DNA of 64,000 bases from Acinetobacter sp. ANC 4173 (GTDB lineage Bacteria > Pseudomonadota > Gammaproteobacteria > Pseudomonadales > Moraxellaceae): the NCBI RefSeq assembly GCF_004331255.1, contig NZ_SJOF01000002.1:248001-312000 (forward strand), written 5' to 3'. Under the pieces are notes generated by a model. The model ran no database searches. It was given only the letters and a program-made list of their open reading frames with translations, and was not told the DNA's origin. A program made the translations under genes and the position numbers. Within the stretch, counting starts at the first letter, position 1. Each line of letters begins with the position of its first letter. This document shows, piece after piece, positions 61,797-64,000 of this stretch.

Positions 61797-62138
61797 TTAT
61801 TTAAACTGATTCGCATAAGTCTCAACAAGTGAAACCAATCCCCCACGCATTTCTTCACGCGTCTGTCTGTACAGCTCTAGCAGTTTCACTTCTTCATCAG
61901 AAAGCTCACCGCTTTTAACTGGTTGTTTGCCCCACAAAATAAACGGAATGTTAAAGCCGTGGTCTTCTAGCTTGTCTAAATAGTCCGTGTTCAATGGCTC
62001 GTTATGCTTCTCAAAACGCCCAACCGAGTTCTTTTTTACCCCAAGTATTTCTGCAAGCTCGTCCTGAGTATGTATCCCCAAACGCTTCCGTTCTGCTTTT
62101 AAACGACCACCACGAGTCAATAAATCATCATTTTTCAT
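61797..62138 (-). CDS. XRE-family phage repressor (C-type)
   Basis: 113 aa. Helix-turn-helix at about residues 22-48 (HTQDELAEILGVKKNSVGRF). The C-terminal half (PFILWGKQPVKSGELSDEEV, then LLELYRQTREEMRGG) is a short oligomerisation part without a peptidase, so it is not LexA-type self-cleaving. It is divergent from the small early gene; operator-like sequence lies between them. Likely the lysogeny repressor that reads the AGTATCTAAGTA sites. Confidence 0.85.
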   Translation of the reverse strand: MKNDDLLTRGGRLKAERKRLGIHTQDELAEILGVKKNSVGRFEKHNEPLNTDYLDKLEDHGFNIPFILWGKQPVKSGELSDEEVKLLELYRQTREEMRGGLVSLVETYANQFK

Positions 62139-62171
62139 ACTTTTCCCTAAAAAAGCACTTGTAAAACACCA

Positions 62172-62212
62172 TATTTAGTACTAAATTTAGAAACACTAAG
62201 TATCTAAGTACG
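62172..62212. promoter_or_regulatory. Operator region between repressor and early gene
   Basis: Palindrome TTTAGTACTAAA (about 62174-62185) and AGTATCTAAGTACG (62199-62212) fill the 92-bp gap between the divergent repressor and early gene, where phage control operators are expected. Confidence 0.6.
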
Positions 62213-62230
62213 ATTAATGGTGATTTTCGC

Positions 62231-62422
62231 ATGACTTCAACAAACATTCAAACAAAACCAAAGCACACAGAACTAACCCAAGTACGTTGGACTAAAAAAC
62301 AGCTCAAAGCCCTAAAGAAAATTGCATTCGAGAAAGACACAAAAATTGCCATCTATATCCGTGATTTTATGGTCAAGCACCATCCCGAACTGCAAGACAC
62401 CCCAAGCGACACGCAATTGTAA
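62231..62422 (+). CDS. Small early protein, possible Cox-like or ribbon-helix-helix regulator
   Basis: 63 aa, basic: ELTQVRWTKKQLKALKKIAF, then EKDTKIAIYIRDFMVKHHPE. The pattern (strand, two helices) resembles CopG/Arc-type DNA-binding proteins. First gene divergent from the repressor, so it probably directs early transcription or excision. It overlaps nothing and is followed by the primase gene. Confidence 0.55.
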   Translation: MTSTNIQTKPKHTELTQVRWTKKQLKALKKIAFEKDTKIAIYIRDFMVKHHPELQDTPSDTQL

Positions 62423-62515
62423 TCAAAGCAGTTTTTATGCACATCGCATTGCTACAAAAAAGCAAAAAAGTACACAAACTCATACAGTTAAGTCGTTAAA
62501 TTTTAGTGGGTCTAC

Positions 62516-64000
62516 ATGTCAAACATTCACGTTCTCATCGACGAAAAAATAAATCAGCTCTTCAGCTTTAAGCGGGTTGGAGACTGGTATCGTCAGGGAA
62601 TCTGCCCCAACTGTGGTAAGAAAGAACTCTACACGCACGCAGTCAATCCACGTGTGGTCAAATGTGCCCGTCTTAACAAATGTGGCTATGAAGAACACGT
62701 CAAAGAAATCTGTGAAGACCTATTCAAAGACTGGTCTAAAGACTTCCCGCGCACCAAAGAAAACCCACATGCCGCAGCAGACGCTTACCTGCTCCATGCT
62801 CGTGGTTTAGACCCAAACCTACTCAAAGGTTCATACACCCAAGAACTATTCAGAAACGACCTCAAATATCCAAACGAAGTCACCGCAACCGTCCGCTTTA
62901 AACTGGCAGATGGCATTTATTGGGAACGCTTTATCGACCGTCCAGAACGTTTTGGTCGTCAAAAAGCAAACTTCATTGGAAAATACGAAGGTCATGCATG
63001 GACTTTAGACAAGCTTGATGCCCTGTGTAATGCACCTTCTATCTGGATTACCGAAGGTATTTTTAATGCTATTGCACTGAGTTTTAGCAAACAGCCCAGC
63101 ATTGCTACGCTTTCAACCTCTAACTATCCAAGCATCATTCTCAAACAAATTGCCGACCGTTGTATCGAACTCAAAAAAGACCGTCCGCGTCTACGTTGGG
63201 CATTCGACAACGACAAAGCAGGTAAAAAGGCCATCAAGAAGTTTCACCTTCGTGCCTTACAGGAAAAATGGGACTCTACCGCAGCCCTACCGTCTGGTCA
63301 GTTAGACTGGAACGACCTTTACCAACGCGACCAACTGCATTCCGAATACCGCGACCAGTACAAACACTATGGCGAACTGCTTATCGCCGAGTCTCCAGAG
63401 CAAGCAGGCTTGCTCATTTACAATTATAAGGATGCCCGCAGAAAAACCTTCTGGTTTAACCACAACTTTCGCTTGTACTGGTTCAACCTCGACATGGACA
63501 AATACACCAAAGAACTGGAACGCATAGAAGCAGATCCAGAGCGTGATTTATTACTCGATAACCAAAAGCGTGAACTGGCTTTACAGCAATGTGCTGCCGT
63601 TTCCGAAATTTGTAATCGTCAGCTCAACCCTCTGTATTTTCAGCGCAATGAAATTACCGATGAGTCCTGGTACTACTTCCAAATTTTGGACGCAGAAAAA
63701 GAAATGAAAGCCACCTTTACTGCGGACCAAATCTCGGCAAAAGGAAAGTTTGGTCCACGCCTATTGTCAGTTCAAGTTGGTGCATGGTGGACAGGTAACG
63801 ACCATCAGCTTTTAACCTTCATGAAAAACCAAACCGAGCGTTTACGTGAAGTTAAAACCATCGACTTTATTGGCTACAGCAAAGAATTTCAGGCGTACAT
63901 TTTCAACAAACATGCTGTCTACAAAGGACAAGTGATTGAGATTAACGACCATGACTTCTACAAAGTCGGTCGTATTGAATTAAAGACGTTGGCAAACAGT
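62516..64000 (+). CDS. Phage DNA primase/helicase, zinc-ribbon and TOPRIM part (partial, runs off the window)
   Basis: 495 codons to the right edge, still open. An N-terminal zinc ribbon, Cys30, Cys33, Cys50 and Cys56 (GICPNCGKKELY; VVKCARLNKCG). A TOPRIM core around residues 178-235 (SIWITEGIFNAIALSF and LRWAFDNDKAGKKAIKKF with the DxDxAG-type motif). A superfamily III/IV helicase part is expected downstream. It would start phage DNA replication in place of the P2 A-type initiator. Confidence 0.85.
   Translation, partial: MSNIHVLIDEKINQLFSFKRVGDWYRQGICPNCGKKELYTHAVNPRVVKCARLNKCGYEEHVKEICEDLFKDWSKDFPRTKENPHAAADAYLLHARGLDPNLLKGSYTQELFRNDLKYPNEVTATVRFKLADGIYWERFIDRPERFGRQKANFIGKYEGHAWTLDKLDALCNAPSIWITEGIFNAIALSFSKQPSIATLSTSNYPSIILKQIADRCIELKKDRPRLRWAFDNDKAGKKAIKKFHLRALQEKWDSTAALPSGQLDWNDLYQRDQLHSEYRDQYKHYGELLIAESPEQAGLLIYNYKDARRKTFWFNHNFRLYWFNLDMDKYTKELERIEADPERDLLLDNQKRELALQQCAAVSEICNRQLNPLYFQRNEITDESWYYFQILDAEKEMKATFTADQISAKGKFGPRLLSVQVGAWWTGNDHQLLTFMKNQTERLREVKTIDFIGYSKEFQAYIFNKHAVYKGQVIEINDHDFYKVGRIELKTLANS

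Noticed and set aside
15493..62500. CRISPR arrays
   Set aside because: No series of identical direct repeats with unique spacers was seen. The repeats found are operators, late-promoter sites, pdif sites and one 45-bp pair.
62322..63305. Alternative plus-strand frames overlapping the primase start
   Set aside because: The long frame from 62516 has a zinc ribbon and TOPRIM motifs; the short ones are out-of-frame shadows.

Overview
The window is a piece of an Acinetobacter chromosome. The backbone genes (alaS-lysC-csrA order, AlaRS and LysC sequence, short bidirectional hairpin terminators between convergent genes, A+T-rich DNA) fit that genus. About half of the window is prophage or the remains of older mobile elements.

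Layout. 1-12.7 kb: housekeeping genes: an AzlD-like tail end, a membrane coiled-coil protein, a GAPDH/E4PDH-type dehydrogenase, alaS, lysC, csrA, rnhB, a lipoprotein with a decayed paralogue, a cytochrome b561, adenine deaminase and an NCS2 purine permease. 12.7-17.6 kb: a scrapyard with a transglutaminase-like gene, a dead IS481-type transposase, two decayed copies of a P2-type late-promoter region and an IS3-family element with a broken orfB. 17.6-20.4 kb: a clear ClyA/HlyE pore-forming cytolysin homologue with a small secreted cysteine-containing protein just downstream, a broken HigBA-type toxin-antitoxin pair and an outer-membrane beta-barrel. 20.5-25.5 kb: relic of a P2-like prophage (gpD, fused FI/X remnants, a cargo asparagine-synthase-like gene, a tail-fibre assembly gene, the integrase C-terminus). 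Next come three Xer recombination (pdif-like) sites around a small gene, then a tRNA-Val(GAC) 3' half that marks an attachment site.

25.5 kb to the right edge: an apparently intact P2-like prophage that runs out of the window. Portal and terminase point left. Scaffold, capsid, small terminase, head completion, lysis, tail, baseplate, fibre, sheath, tube, tape measure, gpU and gpD point right, followed by an Ogr-type late activator. At least four TTTGTA-N11-TACAAA sites sit where Ogr-dependent late promoters should be. A C-type repressor, a small early protein and a zinc-ribbon/TOPRIM primase-helicase start the early region at the right edge. No integrase for this prophage lies in the window.

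The accessory part of the prophage is the most interesting. Two mirror-image modules flank the structural genes. Each has a C4-antisense-like leader RNA, a Rha-type antirepressor and a 71-aa protein on one side, and a set of membrane coiled-coil proteins of no recognised family on the other. A repeated motif (AGTATCTAAGTA and variants) sits in front of these membrane operons, a YafO-type toxin pair, a three-gene nuclease-containing cassette, and the repressor/early divergent region. This suggests one phage repressor regulates all of them. A patatin phospholipase gene lies exactly between 45-bp direct repeats, next to an AbiC-like abortive-infection gene. Several clusters of single-membrane-span proteins under 55 aa are also present. 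All functional roles are inferred from sequence read by eye; no database search was run.
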